Assembly: GCA_035275065.1 (NCBI GenBank) | Contig: DATENM010000039.1 | Location: forward strand, 1-64,000 | Source of the DNA: Blastocatellia bacterium | GTDB taxonomy: Bacteria > Acidobacteriota > Blastocatellia > UBA7656 | DNA length: 64,000 nucleotides | Direction of reading: 5' to 3' | Shown: in pieces, positions 9,930 through 18,537 of the stretch | Layout: each line of letters opens with the position of its first letter | Numbering within the stretch: position 1 is the stretch's first letter | Notes under the pieces: model-generated | Told to the model about the DNA's origin: nothing | Databases searched by the model: none | The model's input: the letters and a program-made list of their open reading frames with translations, nothing else | Position numbers and translations under genes: made by a program

Positions 9930-10061
9930 TCAGCGCATGAACTTACGGCGGATGGCCAGGGCGAGCAGCGCCGCCTGCAACGGGCCGAGGATGGTTTCGA
10001 GTGTGATGAGGGTTTGCGCCGTGCCGGTGAGCGCCTTCGGCTCAGGCCGCTGCAAGCTCAT
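9930..10061 (-). pseudogene. Remnant of an ion-channel C-terminus
   Basis: A 43-codon frame ends in QTLITLETILGPLQAALLAL followed by AIRRKFMR. This resembles the last helix and basic tail of two-helix potassium-channel/pentapeptide-type proteins. No selectivity filter or first helix can be read in any frame upstream, so it looks like a decayed tail. The family call comes from pattern recognition only. Confidence 0.35.
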
Positions 10062-10143
10062 CACGCCGAGGTGTAGTACCAGACTTCTCCGCAGGGCAAT
10101 TCATGGCGCGAGTGGCGCTTCTGACCCGAACCTTTTTACGTTC

Positions 10144-10467
10144 CTACGGATGATTCGTCACGTGATCTTCCACGACGCGGATCAAGGCGTTGATGTGTTC
10201 TCGCTGATCCCGCAAGCCTTCCCGGAGTTCTTTAATCGCTTCAGAGTTTTCTCTGATCTGCTGGCTGTTGCGGTCAATCTGCTCGTCGTGCATGCGCGCC
10301 ACCTGAATGAGACCAGCGATGGCCTCTTGCATTGCCGCCATCTTCTCATCGAAGCGCGCCTGGTTTTCCTCAAAGCGCGCCTGGTTTTCTTCAAAGCGCG
10401 CCTGGTTTTCGGCGATGGTAGCCAGCGCATTGTTAATGCGGCGTATCACATCAGAATCTTCATTCAT
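10144..10467 (-). CDS. Small coiled-coil protein with ENQARFE repeats
   Basis: 107 residues, nearly all heptad-like helix. Three tandem copies of ENQARFE (residues about 19-39) come from three 21-bp DNA repeats at 10351-10413. An isoleucine/asparagine-rich coiled coil follows and the protein ends in VEDHVTNHP. AAGGTGG precedes the ATG. There is no signal or membrane segment. The function is unknown. A similarly built protein occurs at 46918-47193. Confidence 0.7.
   Translation of the reverse strand: MNEDSDVIRRINNALATIAENQARFEENQARFEENQARFDEKMAAMQEAIAGLIQVARMHDEQIDRNSQQIRENSEAIKELREGLRDQREHINALIRVVEDHVTNHP
10351..10413. repeat. Three 21-bp tandem repeats inside the coiled-coil gene
   Basis: GAAGCGCGCCTGGTTTTCCT-type units occur at 10351-10371, 10372-10392 and 10393-10413. 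They differ by only a few bases. Each encodes one heptad, so copy-number change would keep the frame and alter coiled-coil length. Confidence 0.8.
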
Positions 10468-10627
10468 TACTGCACCACCTTAATAAGATTTGATCGAGAT
10501 TATCTGCCCTGTCATGCGGCGTGTCAATAAAACGGGTGACCAGGAAAGGTATAGCAAATTCTTCCCTCACAAGAGAGCGGGCCATTATACCAATTTGCTC
10601 TGGGCATCCCTAACGCTTGCCAGATGA

Positions 10628-10653
10628 GTAATCGTTTCACAGAAGGTGGTTGA
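10628..10653. repeat. IS left terminal inverted repeat
   Basis: GTAATCGTTTCACAGAAGG followed by TGGTTGA. It pairs with 11844-11869 with four mismatches. Confidence 0.9.
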
Positions 10654-10657
10654 AAAA

Positions 10658-10716
10658 AACAGGATTCTTTCAGACAGTTGTTTTTCGCCAGAAATCCAAC
10701 GCGAAAGAATCCTGTT
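10658..10716 (+). promoter_or_regulatory. 13-bp hairpin ending at the transposase start codon
   Basis: AACAGGATTCTTT (10658-10670) and its exact complement (10704-10716) enclose 33 bases. The right arm ends one base before the ATG at 10717, so the stem covers the ribosome-binding region. Such a stem could damp transposase translation, particularly from read-through transcripts. Confidence 0.65.
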
Positions 10717-11784
10717 ATGCTGCGCTACATTATTCCCACTCTCGAACAACACCCGCAAGTCGAGCGGGCTTGCCCTTTTTGTCAGCAGCCCGCCGCCGTC
10801 ATCCATCAACAGCGTCGGCTTGCCGTCACCGATACCCGCCTCGCAGAAGTCCGCAAACTGCGCATGCGCTGCCGCCGCTGTCAGCGCACCTTCACGCTTC
10901 AACCTGGTGGTCTCACGCCCCACTTCCAGCGCTCGCAACGCGTCCGCGCCTTGAATCTGCTGCTGTATGCCCTGGGCTTGAGCTACCAAGCCACTGCCCA
11001 ACTGATGACCGCGTTGGGTGCCAAAGAATCCGACACCTCTGTCTACCGCGATGTCGTCTCGGCCTTCGCCTCGGTCAAGCGCCTGCACCAGCGCGGCCAT
11101 CGCCGAGTGCGCCTGGCCGGCATTGACGCCACCTACCAGCGCCTAGCCGAGCCGCACGGCGCGCGCCACGAGAGTGTCGTGATGGTGGTTGACTTCGCAG
11201 ACGGCACGCTGCTGGAAGTCGAATTGCTCGACGAACGGGATGAAGCGGCGATGGCGGCTCTGGTCAAGGATTTACAGGCGACCTACGGGATTGAGGACTG
11301 GGTCAGCGATGAGCACCTCACCTACGATGCGGTCATCGCCCAACCGCATCATTACCTCTGCACGACGCATTTCAAGAAGAACAAGCTGCGGCGGGTGCGT
11401 GAACTGCAAAGGCAAACCCAGTCGGCGCGCTTGCAGCGCGACTTGCAGGAGTTGGAAGCCTTGTTGCGCGAGGTGCCCGCCGATGGGCAACAACGGGCTA
11501 AGCAGCTTTATCAACGGCAGCGGCGGGTCAAGCGCCCGCAGAAAGGCCGGCGCGCGAGTCCGGCGGCGCGCTTCAAGCAGTTGGCGCGGGAAGTCTATGA
11601 GAAGTGGGCGAGGGTCTGGCCCTACACCAACAACCCGACGGAGCGGGTGATCGGCTTGAGTTTGAAGATCCGTGCGAAACTGATGCGGGGCTTCAAGGTG
11701 AAGGAACACATCAGCGGGTTCGCGCGGCTGAAGGGCTGGATGATGCGACAAGGCGAGCGCGTCGAACTGAGCCGCTTGCTATGA
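10717..11784 (+). CDS. DDE transposase with zinc-ribbon N-terminus
   Basis: 355 residues from the ATG at 10717. A CxxC...CxxC zinc ribbon (Cys19/22 and Cys52/55) is followed by a helical region and a DDE core with Asp137 (GIDATY), Asp198 or Asp204 (SDEHLTYD) and Glu309 (TNNPTERVIG). A basic tail RAKLMRGFKVKEHISGF follows. The frame is intact. The long opposite-strand frame 10585-11100 is its shadow. Confidence 0.88.
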   Translation: MLRYIIPTLEQHPQVERACPFCQQPAAVIHQQRRLAVTDTRLAEVRKLRMRCRRCQRTFTLQPGGLTPHFQRSQRVRALNLLLYALGLSYQATAQLMTALGAKESDTSVYRDVVSAFASVKRLHQRGHRRVRLAGIDATYQRLAEPHGARHESVVMVVDFADGTLLEVELLDERDEAAMAALVKDLQATYGIEDWVSDEHLTYDAVIAQPHHYLCTTHFKKNKLRRVRELQRQTQSARLQRDLQELEALLREVPADGQQRAKQLYQRQRRVKRPQKGRRASPAARFKQLAREVYEKWARVWPYTNNPTERVIGLSLKIRAKLMRGFKVKEHISGFARLKGWMMRQGERVELSRLL

Positions 11785-11843
11785 ACCAAGGGCAAGTCGT
11801 CGCCGCTCATCTGTCCGCCTCGCCATCCTTGATTCGCTCGTTA

Positions 11844-11869
11844 TCATCCACCCTCTTTGAAACGGTTAC
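11844..11869. repeat. IS right terminal inverted repeat
   Basis: Reverse complement reads GTAACCGTTTCAAAGAGGG followed by TGGATGA. It is followed by the right copy of the CCAGATGA target duplication at 11870-11877. The AT-rich stretch from here to 12058 leads into the SIR2 gene and probably holds its promoter, but I cannot fix -35/-10 boxes. Confidence 0.9.
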
Positions 11870-12058
11870 CCAGATGAAGGGCAGAACAGCCAGTCGAATC
11901 GTCAGTAAGAAATGGGTTGATTCGGTTAAAACAAGTTCTAGGAATAAATCGCAAGGTAATGATATATTTCGCCTGTTCTCGGGTGGCATTCGTTACCTTC
12001 TTTTATTTGTAGGCAGAGAATTCGAGCACAATTGAGTCTGGGAAAGTTGGGGTGAGCA

Positions 12059-15000
12059 ATGGATATTCCAAGAACATTGGATGAACGCCTTCGTGAAGGT
12101 AAAGTCATTCCCTTTGTTGGAGCGGGCGTTTCTATGGCCGTGAAGGATAAGAATGGCGAGCGTCTTTTCCCCAGTTGGAAGAATTTGTTAGAGGCAGCGG
12201 CCAACCGGCTTGATGAAGAAAAGAAATCGCCCTACGCAAATACAGTGCGGGGATTACTGGAGATTGAACCTTCTGATTACCTCGATGCAGCAAGGCGGGC
12301 GCGGCAAGGATTAGGCCCGGTTTGGTTTCAGTTCATTAAGGAGCACATAGATCGCAGAAACGCGGACGCTGATGATGATAGTCTCAATCTAGCAAGAGCG
12401 GTTTGGCAATTAGGGAGCAAGCTTGTTATTACAACCAATTATGATCGGGTGCTGCACTGGGCCTGTCCTCAGCCTAACGATCTGGTTTTTTGGGACGTTG
12501 AAGCACAGGCCGAGCAGAGTGGGCTATTGCGCGGAGAGATCAAGCATCCAACCGTGTGGCATCTTCACGGCCACATTAATAACGCCACGAATTTGATTCT
12601 TACTCCCGACGGCTACAGCCGGCTTTATCCTGAAGCGGGAGAAGCTGAACATCGCTATCGAGCGGCTCTGGCAACGCTGCATCAATTGATGACCTCGCAC
12701 ACCCTGTTGTTTATCGGGTTCAGCCTGGATGACGCCTATTTCGGAATGCAATTGCGTGGAATTAGCGACATCTTTAATGGCACGACTGGACCGCATTACG
12801 TTCTCACTCGCGCCGCCGAGCGCGAGAACCTACAAAGACTGAACCTGCCGGTAGAGATCATTACAGTTGAGGATCATGGCGCCCCCTTGCTTGAGGGGAT
12901 GCACGAATTGGCAAAGATTGCTGCTGAAACACATTCAGCCCCAATAAAACCCGATTCGCAGCCAAACGAACTGCCTCGCCCACAGATGATTGCGTCTTAC
13001 GATCCACGCAATCGGGTGTTCTACGTTCCGTTCCGACCCAAGGGCGATCAGGTCATCGGGCGTGAAGAAACAATGCAGGCCGTGCGTGAGCAACTCACAA
13101 GCGGACGCCGCACAGCTATTGGCCAAACCGCTGCATTTGGAGGTCTGGGCGGACTAGGCAAGACACAGCTTGCCGTTGAGTATGCTTACCGCTTTCAGGA
13201 CGATTATCCAAACGGCGTCGTATGGCTGAATGCAGACCAGGACATTGATTCACAATTGATCCATATTGCTGAGAAAGCGCGATGGGTCGCGCCGGAATCC
13301 GAGCACAAGTACAAGCTTGAAATTGCTCAACAGCGCATACGGACGTACTCAGATTGTCTGCTCATCTTCGATAACGTTGAATCCATCAGCGCAATTGAGC
13401 CCTTTTTGCCTGAGCCGCAAGCCAATCCGCATATTCTGATCACAAGCCGCTTTGAGCACCCCGAATTCAAGCGTGTCCCACTTGAGCTATTGAATCAAGA
13501 ACTCTCACTCAAATTGCTGTTGCAAGAAGCAGGGCGGCACCAGTCGCCTACCGGAGAAGATAAAGAGCGAGCTGCAAGAGAAATTGCTGAGACTTTAGAC
13601 GGCTTGCCTCTGGCGATTGAATTAGCTGGGGCTTATATCCGCCATCGGCAATTGCCTTGGCAGCAGTATCTTGAACTTCTACAACAGAACCTCAGAGCAG
13701 CCTTGCCGGGCAGATTTCTGAGCGGCAGTTTCACGAAGCATGAGAAAGATATTTACTCCACGCTAAAAATCAACGAGGGAATCTTTCAGGATGAGCCGCT
13801 ACTGCGCGATATTCTGAATTTATTGACATGGAGCGGCTCCGCACCGATGGGATTATCTTTGATGTGCGCACTACTTGATATTTCGAATCAGGCTGAATTG
13901 ACCGGAGCATTGAGTCTCGGCATAGCCCTCCGCTTATTGCAAAAGCCCCCTGCCGCAGAAAGCTATGCCATTCACCGGCTCGTGCGCGAAGTTCGGCGTG
14001 AAGATGTTCCACTAACGGGTCGAGAGGGTTGGAGCGATATCATCTGTCAGCGAATGGCGAAATGGTTTGAAGATAAGAGAGAAGAATTCAATCAATTGCC
14101 GCTTTTTGAGAGCGAGATCGATCACCTGCAAGCATGGGAGCAACATGCTTCAGCATATGCGCCAAAGTATGCGAGTCAACTGATCTGGCTACAAGCATAT
14201 CCATCATATCATCACGGGCGGTATCATGATGTTCGTGCGCAGCTCGAAAAAGCATGGGCAGCCTTCGAGCAGAGTAACTCCGGCGATTTAGCTCTGAAAG
14301 CACATATCCTAAATGATCTAGGATTTAGTTATTTCCAATTGGGAGATTACAAGCGAGCATTGGAACTCTATCAGAAGGCACTGGAGATTCGACAGGAGTT
14401 GTTCGGCAACAAGCACCCCGACACAGCTACCTCGTTCAACAACGTCGGCATCACCTATGACAACCTCGGCGACTACAAACGGGCGCTGGAATTCGAGCAG
14501 AAGGCGCTGGAGATCCGACAGGAGCTGTCCAGCGATAAGCACCCTGACACAGCCACCTCATTCGATAACGTCGGCAGCATCTATGGCTACCTTGGCGACC
14601 CTAAGCGGGCGCTAGAGCTTAAACAGAAGGCGCTGGAGATCCGACAGGAGTTGTTCGGCGACAAGCACCCTGACACAGCTACCTCGTTCAACAATATCGG
14701 CAGCACCTATGACAGCCTCGGCGACTACAAACGGGCGCTGGAATTCGAGCAGAAGGCGCTGGAGATCCAGAAGGAGTTGTTCAGCGATAAGCACCCTGAC
14801 ACAGCCACCTCATTCAACAATATTGGCAGCACCTATGCCAACCTCAGCGATCATAAGCGAGCACTAGAGTTTAAACAGAAGGCGCTGGAAATTCGCAGGG
14901 ATTTATTAGGAGAGCATCATCCTAATACTATTTCCTCAGCAGTAGGTGTGGCGTACTCTCTTTTTAAATTAAGTCGTCGCCTTGAAGCGAGGGACTTCAT

Positions 15001-15151
15001 TGAGGACTATTTCCGGGGCCTTCCCCATGACCATCCCAGCTATGAGATGGTAAAAGAGCAGAGGCGGCAGCTCCTTGCGCAGATGACGGGCTTTCGAGTC
15101 CCTCCTGCCAGTAAACAAAGAAAAAGCAAGCATAAGAAGAAAAAGCGGTGA
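12059..15151 (+). CDS. SIR2 - NB-ARC type NTPase - TPR protein, NLR-like defence candidate
   Basis: 1030 residues. An N-terminal SIR2-like domain carries PFVGAGVS (18-25), TTNYDRVLH (Asn127) and WHLHGH (167-172), the NAD-binding and catalytic motifs. The NTPase core has a P-loop GGLGGLGKT (Lys368), Walker B LLIFDN (434-439) and the GLPLAIELAG motif of NB-ARC/STAND proteins. The C-terminus has five kinesin-light-chain-type TPR units of exactly 42 residues (about 762-971) and a very basic tail. Bacterial SIR2-STAND proteins of this layout act in abortive phage defence by destroying NAD after a target binds the repeats. The start has GGGGTGAG upstream. The gene is visibly more AT-rich than its neighbours and abuts a complete IS, so it was probably acquired. 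Confidence 0.85.
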   Translation: MDIPRTLDERLREGKVIPFVGAGVSMAVKDKNGERLFPSWKNLLEAAANRLDEEKKSPYANTVRGLLEIEPSDYLDAARRARQGLGPVWFQFIKEHIDRRNADADDDSLNLARAVWQLGSKLVITTNYDRVLHWACPQPNDLVFWDVEAQAEQSGLLRGEIKHPTVWHLHGHINNATNLILTPDGYSRLYPEAGEAEHRYRAALATLHQLMTSHTLLFIGFSLDDAYFGMQLRGISDIFNGTTGPHYVLTRAAERENLQRLNLPVEIITVEDHGAPLLEGMHELAKIAAETHSAPIKPDSQPNELPRPQMIASYDPRNRVFYVPFRPKGDQVIGREETMQAVREQLTSGRRTAIGQTAAFGGLGGLGKTQLAVEYAYRFQDDYPNGVVWLNADQDIDSQLIHIAEKARWVAPESEHKYKLEIAQQRIRTYSDCLLIFDNVESISAIEPFLPEPQANPHILITSRFEHPEFKRVPLELLNQELSLKLLLQEAGRHQSPTGEDKERAAREIAETLDGLPLAIELAGAYIRHRQLPWQQYLELLQQNLRAALPGRFLSGSFTKHEKDIYSTLKINEGIFQDEPLLRDILNLLTWSGSAPMGLSLMCALLDISNQAELTGALSLGIALRLLQKPPAAESYAIHRLVREVRREDVPLTGREGWSDIICQRMAKWFEDKREEFNQLPLFESEIDHLQAWEQHASAYAPKYASQLIWLQAYPSYHHGRYHDVRAQLEKAWAAFEQSNSGDLALKAHILNDLGFSYFQLGDYKRALELYQKALEIRQELFGNKHPDTATSFNNVGITYDNLGDYKRALEFEQKALEIRQELSSDKHPDTATSFDNVGSIYGYLGDPKRALELKQKALEIRQELFGDKHPDTATSFNNIGSTYDSLGDYKRALEFEQKALEIQKELFSDKHPDTATSFNNIGSTYANLSDHKRALEFKQKALEIRRDLLGEHHPNTISSAVGVAYSLFKLSRRLEARDFIEDYFRGLPHDHPSYEMVKEQRRQLLAQMTGFRVPPASKQRKSKHKKKKR
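14342..14971 (+). repeat. Five 126-bp tandem repeats encoding TPR units
   Basis: Unit starts fall at 14342, 14468, 14594, 14720 and 14846, exactly 126 bp apart. Units 2 and 4 are almost identical at DNA level over their first 50 bases, which indicates recent duplication or gene conversion in the presumed sensor region. Confidence 0.9.
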
Positions 15152-15210
15152 GCTAATAAGCGAATGCCCATAGACCCACCGCTGTCAGATTTAATATTCT
15201 TAAACGCTGC

Positions 15211-17985
15211 TCACGCGGTGCGCGAGACGCTCTTTTCGCTGCCGAGCGCCGCCTGCGCCGCCGCCAGTCGCGCAATCGGCACGCGATAAGGCGAGCAGCT
15301 CACATAAGACAAACCGACACGGTGGCAGAAGCCGACCGATGACGGCTCGCCGCCGTGCTCGCCGCAGATGCCGACCTTCAAATCCTTTCGCGTCTGCCGT
15401 CCGCGCTCCGTGCCCATCTCGACGAGCTGGCCGACGCCTTCCTGATCGAGCACCTGGAACGGGTCGTACTCAAGGATGCGGTGATCAACATAGTAAGGCA
15501 GGAACTTGCCCGAATCGTCGCGCGAGATGCCGAAGGCCGTCTGCGTCAGGTCGTTCGTGCCGAACGAGAAAAACTCTGCCACCTCGGCGATCTTATCGGC
15601 CACGAGCGCCGCGCGCGGCAGCTCGATCATCGTGCCGACCAGATACTCGATCTGCTGCCCCGTCGCCTGCATCACTTCACCGGCGACGCGGCGCACGACC
15701 TCGGCTTGCAGCTTCAATTCATTGACGTGGCTGACCAGCGGAATCATGATCTCCGGCAAGACCTTCACACCCTTCTTCTGCACACGTGCCGCCGCTTCAA
15801 AGATGGCCCGCGCCTGCATCTCGGTGATCTCCGGGTAGACGACGCCGAGGCGGCAGCCGCGGTGTCCGAGCATCGGGTTGGCTTCGTGGAGCGACTGCAC
15901 GCGCGCCCACAGATGCTGCCACTTCACCTTGAGCTTGCGCGCCAGCTTCCTGGTGCCTTCTTCGTCGTGCGGCAGGAATTCGTGCAGCGGCGGATCGAGC
16001 GTGCGGATGGTCACCGGCAGCCCATCCATCGCCTTGAAGATGCCTTCAAAGTCGGCGCGCTGTAACTTGAGCAGCTCTTTCAGGCCGCCGAGGTACAGGC
16101 GCTTCGGCTCTTCGATCTCCTGCTTCAAGCGGCGACGCACGCGGGCGATCTCTTCGCGCTTCTTCGGACTGGTCGTGCCGACGCTCTCGCCTTCAATGGT
16201 TTTCAGCTCGGAGTCGAGGCGCTTGAAATCGAGCGAGCCGAGAATCATCTGCCGCACATAATCGATGCGCTCGCCCTCGAAGAACATATGCTCTGTGCGG
16301 CAGAGCCCGATGCCTTCGGCGCCAAAGCTGCGGCCCATCGCTGCGTCATCGGGCGTGTCGGCATTGGCGCGCACCTTGAGGCGGCGGAACTGGTCTGCCC
16401 ACTTCATGAGCTGATAGAAATCTTCGCCGAGCTGCGGATCAACCAGCGGCGCCTGGCCCTCGATGACATGGCCTGTGGTGCCATCCACGGTCACCCAGTC
16501 GCCTTGCTTGATGCGCGTGCCGTTGACCGCAAATTCATTCTTCCCATAGTTGATGTTGAGCTCGCCGGCGCCGACCACACACGGCTTGCCCCAGCCGCGC
16601 GCCACCACCGCCGCATGCGAAGTCGGGCCGCCGGTCGAAGTCAAAATCGCCTGCGCCGCTTTCATGCCGCGCACGTCTTCGGGCGAAGTCTCGCGGCGCA
16701 CCAGGATCACCGGGTCGCCCTTGGCGGCCCAGGCTTCGGCCTCGTGCGGCGTGAAGACGACGCGGCCCGCCGCCGCGCCGGGGCTAGCGTCTATGCCTTG
16801 CGTCAGCACGTGGACTTTCGCCTTCGGGTCAACCATCTTGTGCAGGAGCTGATCGATGTCGCCTGCCGGCACTCTCAGCACGGCGGTGCGCTCGTCAATC
16901 AAGCCTTCGCGCGCCATCTCAACCGCGACTTTGACCGCCGCCGGGCCGGTGCGCTTGCCGTTGCGCGTCTGTAACATCCATAACTTTCCGCGCTCGATGG
17001 TGAATTCGAGGTCCTGCATGTCTTTATAGTGGCGCTCCAGGCGGTCGGCGACCTGGACGAACTCGTCATAGACCTCGGGCATGTCTTCTCGGAGCTGGTC
17101 GATGTGCTTCGGCGTGCGGATGCCTGCCACCACGTCTTCGCCCTGAGCGTTGGTCAGGTAATCGCCGAACAGCTCTTTGGCGCCGGTCTTCGGGTTGCGC
17201 GTGAAGGCGACGCCGGTGCCGCTGTCGTTGCCCATGTTGCCGAAGACCATGGTCACGATGTTGACCGCTGTGCCAAGGTCGTCGGGGATCTTTTCGATCT
17301 GGCGATAGGCGATGGCGCGCTCGCCGTTCCACGAGCGGAAGACGGCGCGCACCGCTTCTTCGAGCTGTTTGTAAGGATCAGTGGGAAAATCCTTGCCGGT
17401 CTGCTTGCGGACGATCTTCTTGAACTCTTTGGCAATCTCTTTGAGGTCTTTGGTCGAAAGATCGGTGTCGAGCTTAGCCTTGGCCTTCTTCTTCGCCGCG
17501 TCAAAGGCGTCGTCGAACAGCTCGGCATCGATGCCGAGAACGATCTTGCCGAACATCTGAATGAAGCGGCGGTAGGCGTCGTAAGCGAAGCGCTCGTTGG
17601 CGGTGAGCTTGCCTAGCCCAAGCAGCGTCTCTTCATTGAGGCCGAGGTTCAGCACCGTGTCCATCATGCCGGGCATCGAAAACTTCGAGCCCGAGCGCAC
17701 GCTGACGAGCAGCGGGTTTTTCGGATCGCCGAAGCCTTTGCCGGTGGCGCGCTCGACCGCTTTCATCGCCGCGAGCGCCTGCTCCCACATCTGATCCGGG
17801 AAGCGCTGGCCGGCGTCATAATACATATTGCAAGCCTGCGTGGTGATCGTAAATCCGGGGGGCACCGGCAGCCCGGCATTGGTCATTTCGGCAAGCCCCG
17901 CGCCTTTACCGCCTAACAAGTCTTTCATCTGGCCATGGCCATCGGCTTTGCCGTTTGCGAAGAGGTAGACGTACTTGGTCGCCAT
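15211..17985 (-). CDS. ppdK: Pyruvate, phosphate dikinase
   Basis: 924 residues from the ATG at 17985, chosen because AGGAG lies eight bases upstream; the frame extends to 18054 without support. The enzyme interconverts pyruvate, ATP and phosphate with phosphoenolpyruvate, AMP and pyrophosphate. The N-terminal ATP-grasp domain starts with LLGGKGAGLAEM. The swivelling domain has the phospho-His motif TSTGGPTSHAAVVARGWGKP. The C-terminal PEP-binding barrel has the catalytic GICGEHGGEPSSVGF. Length is slightly above the usual 875-900. It converges with the SIR2 gene across 59 bases. Confidence 0.97.
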   Translation of the reverse strand: MATKYVYLFANGKADGHGQMKDLLGGKGAGLAEMTNAGLPVPPGFTITTQACNMYYDAGQRFPDQMWEQALAAMKAVERATGKGFGDPKNPLLVSVRSGSKFSMPGMMDTVLNLGLNEETLLGLGKLTANERFAYDAYRRFIQMFGKIVLGIDAELFDDAFDAAKKKAKAKLDTDLSTKDLKEIAKEFKKIVRKQTGKDFPTDPYKQLEEAVRAVFRSWNGERAIAYRQIEKIPDDLGTAVNIVTMVFGNMGNDSGTGVAFTRNPKTGAKELFGDYLTNAQGEDVVAGIRTPKHIDQLREDMPEVYDEFVQVADRLERHYKDMQDLEFTIERGKLWMLQTRNGKRTGPAAVKVAVEMAREGLIDERTAVLRVPAGDIDQLLHKMVDPKAKVHVLTQGIDASPGAAAGRVVFTPHEAEAWAAKGDPVILVRRETSPEDVRGMKAAQAILTSTGGPTSHAAVVARGWGKPCVVGAGELNINYGKNEFAVNGTRIKQGDWVTVDGTTGHVIEGQAPLVDPQLGEDFYQLMKWADQFRRLKVRANADTPDDAAMGRSFGAEGIGLCRTEHMFFEGERIDYVRQMILGSLDFKRLDSELKTIEGESVGTTSPKKREEIARVRRRLKQEIEEPKRLYLGGLKELLKLQRADFEGIFKAMDGLPVTIRTLDPPLHEFLPHDEEGTRKLARKLKVKWQHLWARVQSLHEANPMLGHRGCRLGVVYPEITEMQARAIFEAAARVQKKGVKVLPEIMIPLVSHVNELKLQAEVVRRVAGEVMQATGQQIEYLVGTMIELPRAALVADKIAEVAEFFSFGTNDLTQTAFGISRDDSGKFLPYYVDHRILEYDPFQVLDQEGVGQLVEMGTERGRQTRKDLKVGICGEHGGEPSSVGFCHRVGLSYVSCSPYRVPIARLAAAQAALGSEKSVSRTA

Positions 17986-18179
17986 CTGACAGTCTCCTAT
18001 GAGTTCTGATAGGTTGGTGATGCGCATCGGGCGGAAATTATCGCCCTTAGCCAAACAATTAGCATCGTGTACCCGGCGCGGCTTGTCAAGCGTGGGTCAG
18101 GCGTTCAATGACGAGTGGATTCACGTAGGCTTGCGGCGGTCTCAAAGACGGGCGGGGTGAATTGAAGATCGGGCGATTC

Positions 18180-18207
18180 GGCTGGCGAGCGCCGGCGCTC
18201 GCCAGCC
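18180..18207. terminator. 28-bp perfect palindrome behind the Tat-type gene
   Basis: GGCTGGCGAGCGCC followed directly by its complement, ten bases beyond the stop codon of the minus-strand gene at 18217. It lacks a T-tract, so termination is possible but unproven. Confidence 0.5.
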
Positions 18208-18216
18208 GCTCGACGA

Positions 18217-18471
18217 TTAATGCCTGCGGTCGAACTGAATGCCGCGCTCGACCTGACTCATCGCTTGATTGACCAGGCCGATGGCCTTGCGGCGGTGGCC
18301 GCCTTTGTCATCGGTCGCCTGTTCAAGCTCGCGCTTGGCGACCCTGAGCGCGTCGAGCGCCGCCTGCATATGCGGCTGGTCGGCGGCTTTGGCGCGCGCC
18401 GGAAACGCGAAGCTGACAAGCGCCGCCGGCACAATCGTGTTCAACACCGAGCGACGACTGATTCGGGTCTT
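18217..18471 (-). CDS. Small exported helical protein with Tat-like leader
   Basis: 84 residues from the ATG at 18471, fixed by the AGGAGGAAC ribosome-binding site just upstream. The leader SRRSVLNTIVPAALVSFAFP has paired arginines before a hydrophobic core and an ARAKA cleavage-like site. The mature part (QPHMQAALDALRVAKRELEQ onward, then KGGHRRKAIGLVNQAM) is amphipathic helix. Similar short proteins are common in soil bacteria. Their function is not known to me. Confidence 0.7.
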   Translation of the reverse strand, partial: KTRISRRSVLNTIVPAALVSFAFPARAKAADQPHMQAALDALRVAKRELEQATDDKGGHRRKAIGLVNQAMSQVERGIQFDRRH

Positions 18472-18537
18472 CATTAAATGTTCCTCCTGATTCAACTCGA
18501 CATTCGGAGAGTTCACGCAAGCTTTACTGAGGATAGC

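Larger units (their letters stand above)
10628..11869 (+). mobile_element. Complete insertion sequence, 1242 bp
   Basis: The element is bounded by 26-bp imperfect terminal inverted repeats (10628-10653 and 11844-11869, 22 of 26 matching). It is flanked by an exact 8-bp direct repeat CCAGATGA (10620-10627 and 11870-11877), which is the target-site duplication. It holds one intact transposase gene. Intact ends, duplication and open frame indicate a recent and possibly still mobile insertion. Family is not assigned; the 8-bp duplication and single DDE frame resemble IS256-like elements, but the transposase has its own zinc-ribbon N-terminus. Confidence 0.9.

Noticed and set aside
10585..11100. 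171-codon minus-strand frame over the IS
   Set aside because: Antisense to the transposase, spans the IS left end and has no recognisable features.
14342..14971. 126-bp repeats considered as an intergenic satellite
   Set aside because: They are in frame and encode regular 42-residue TPR units.
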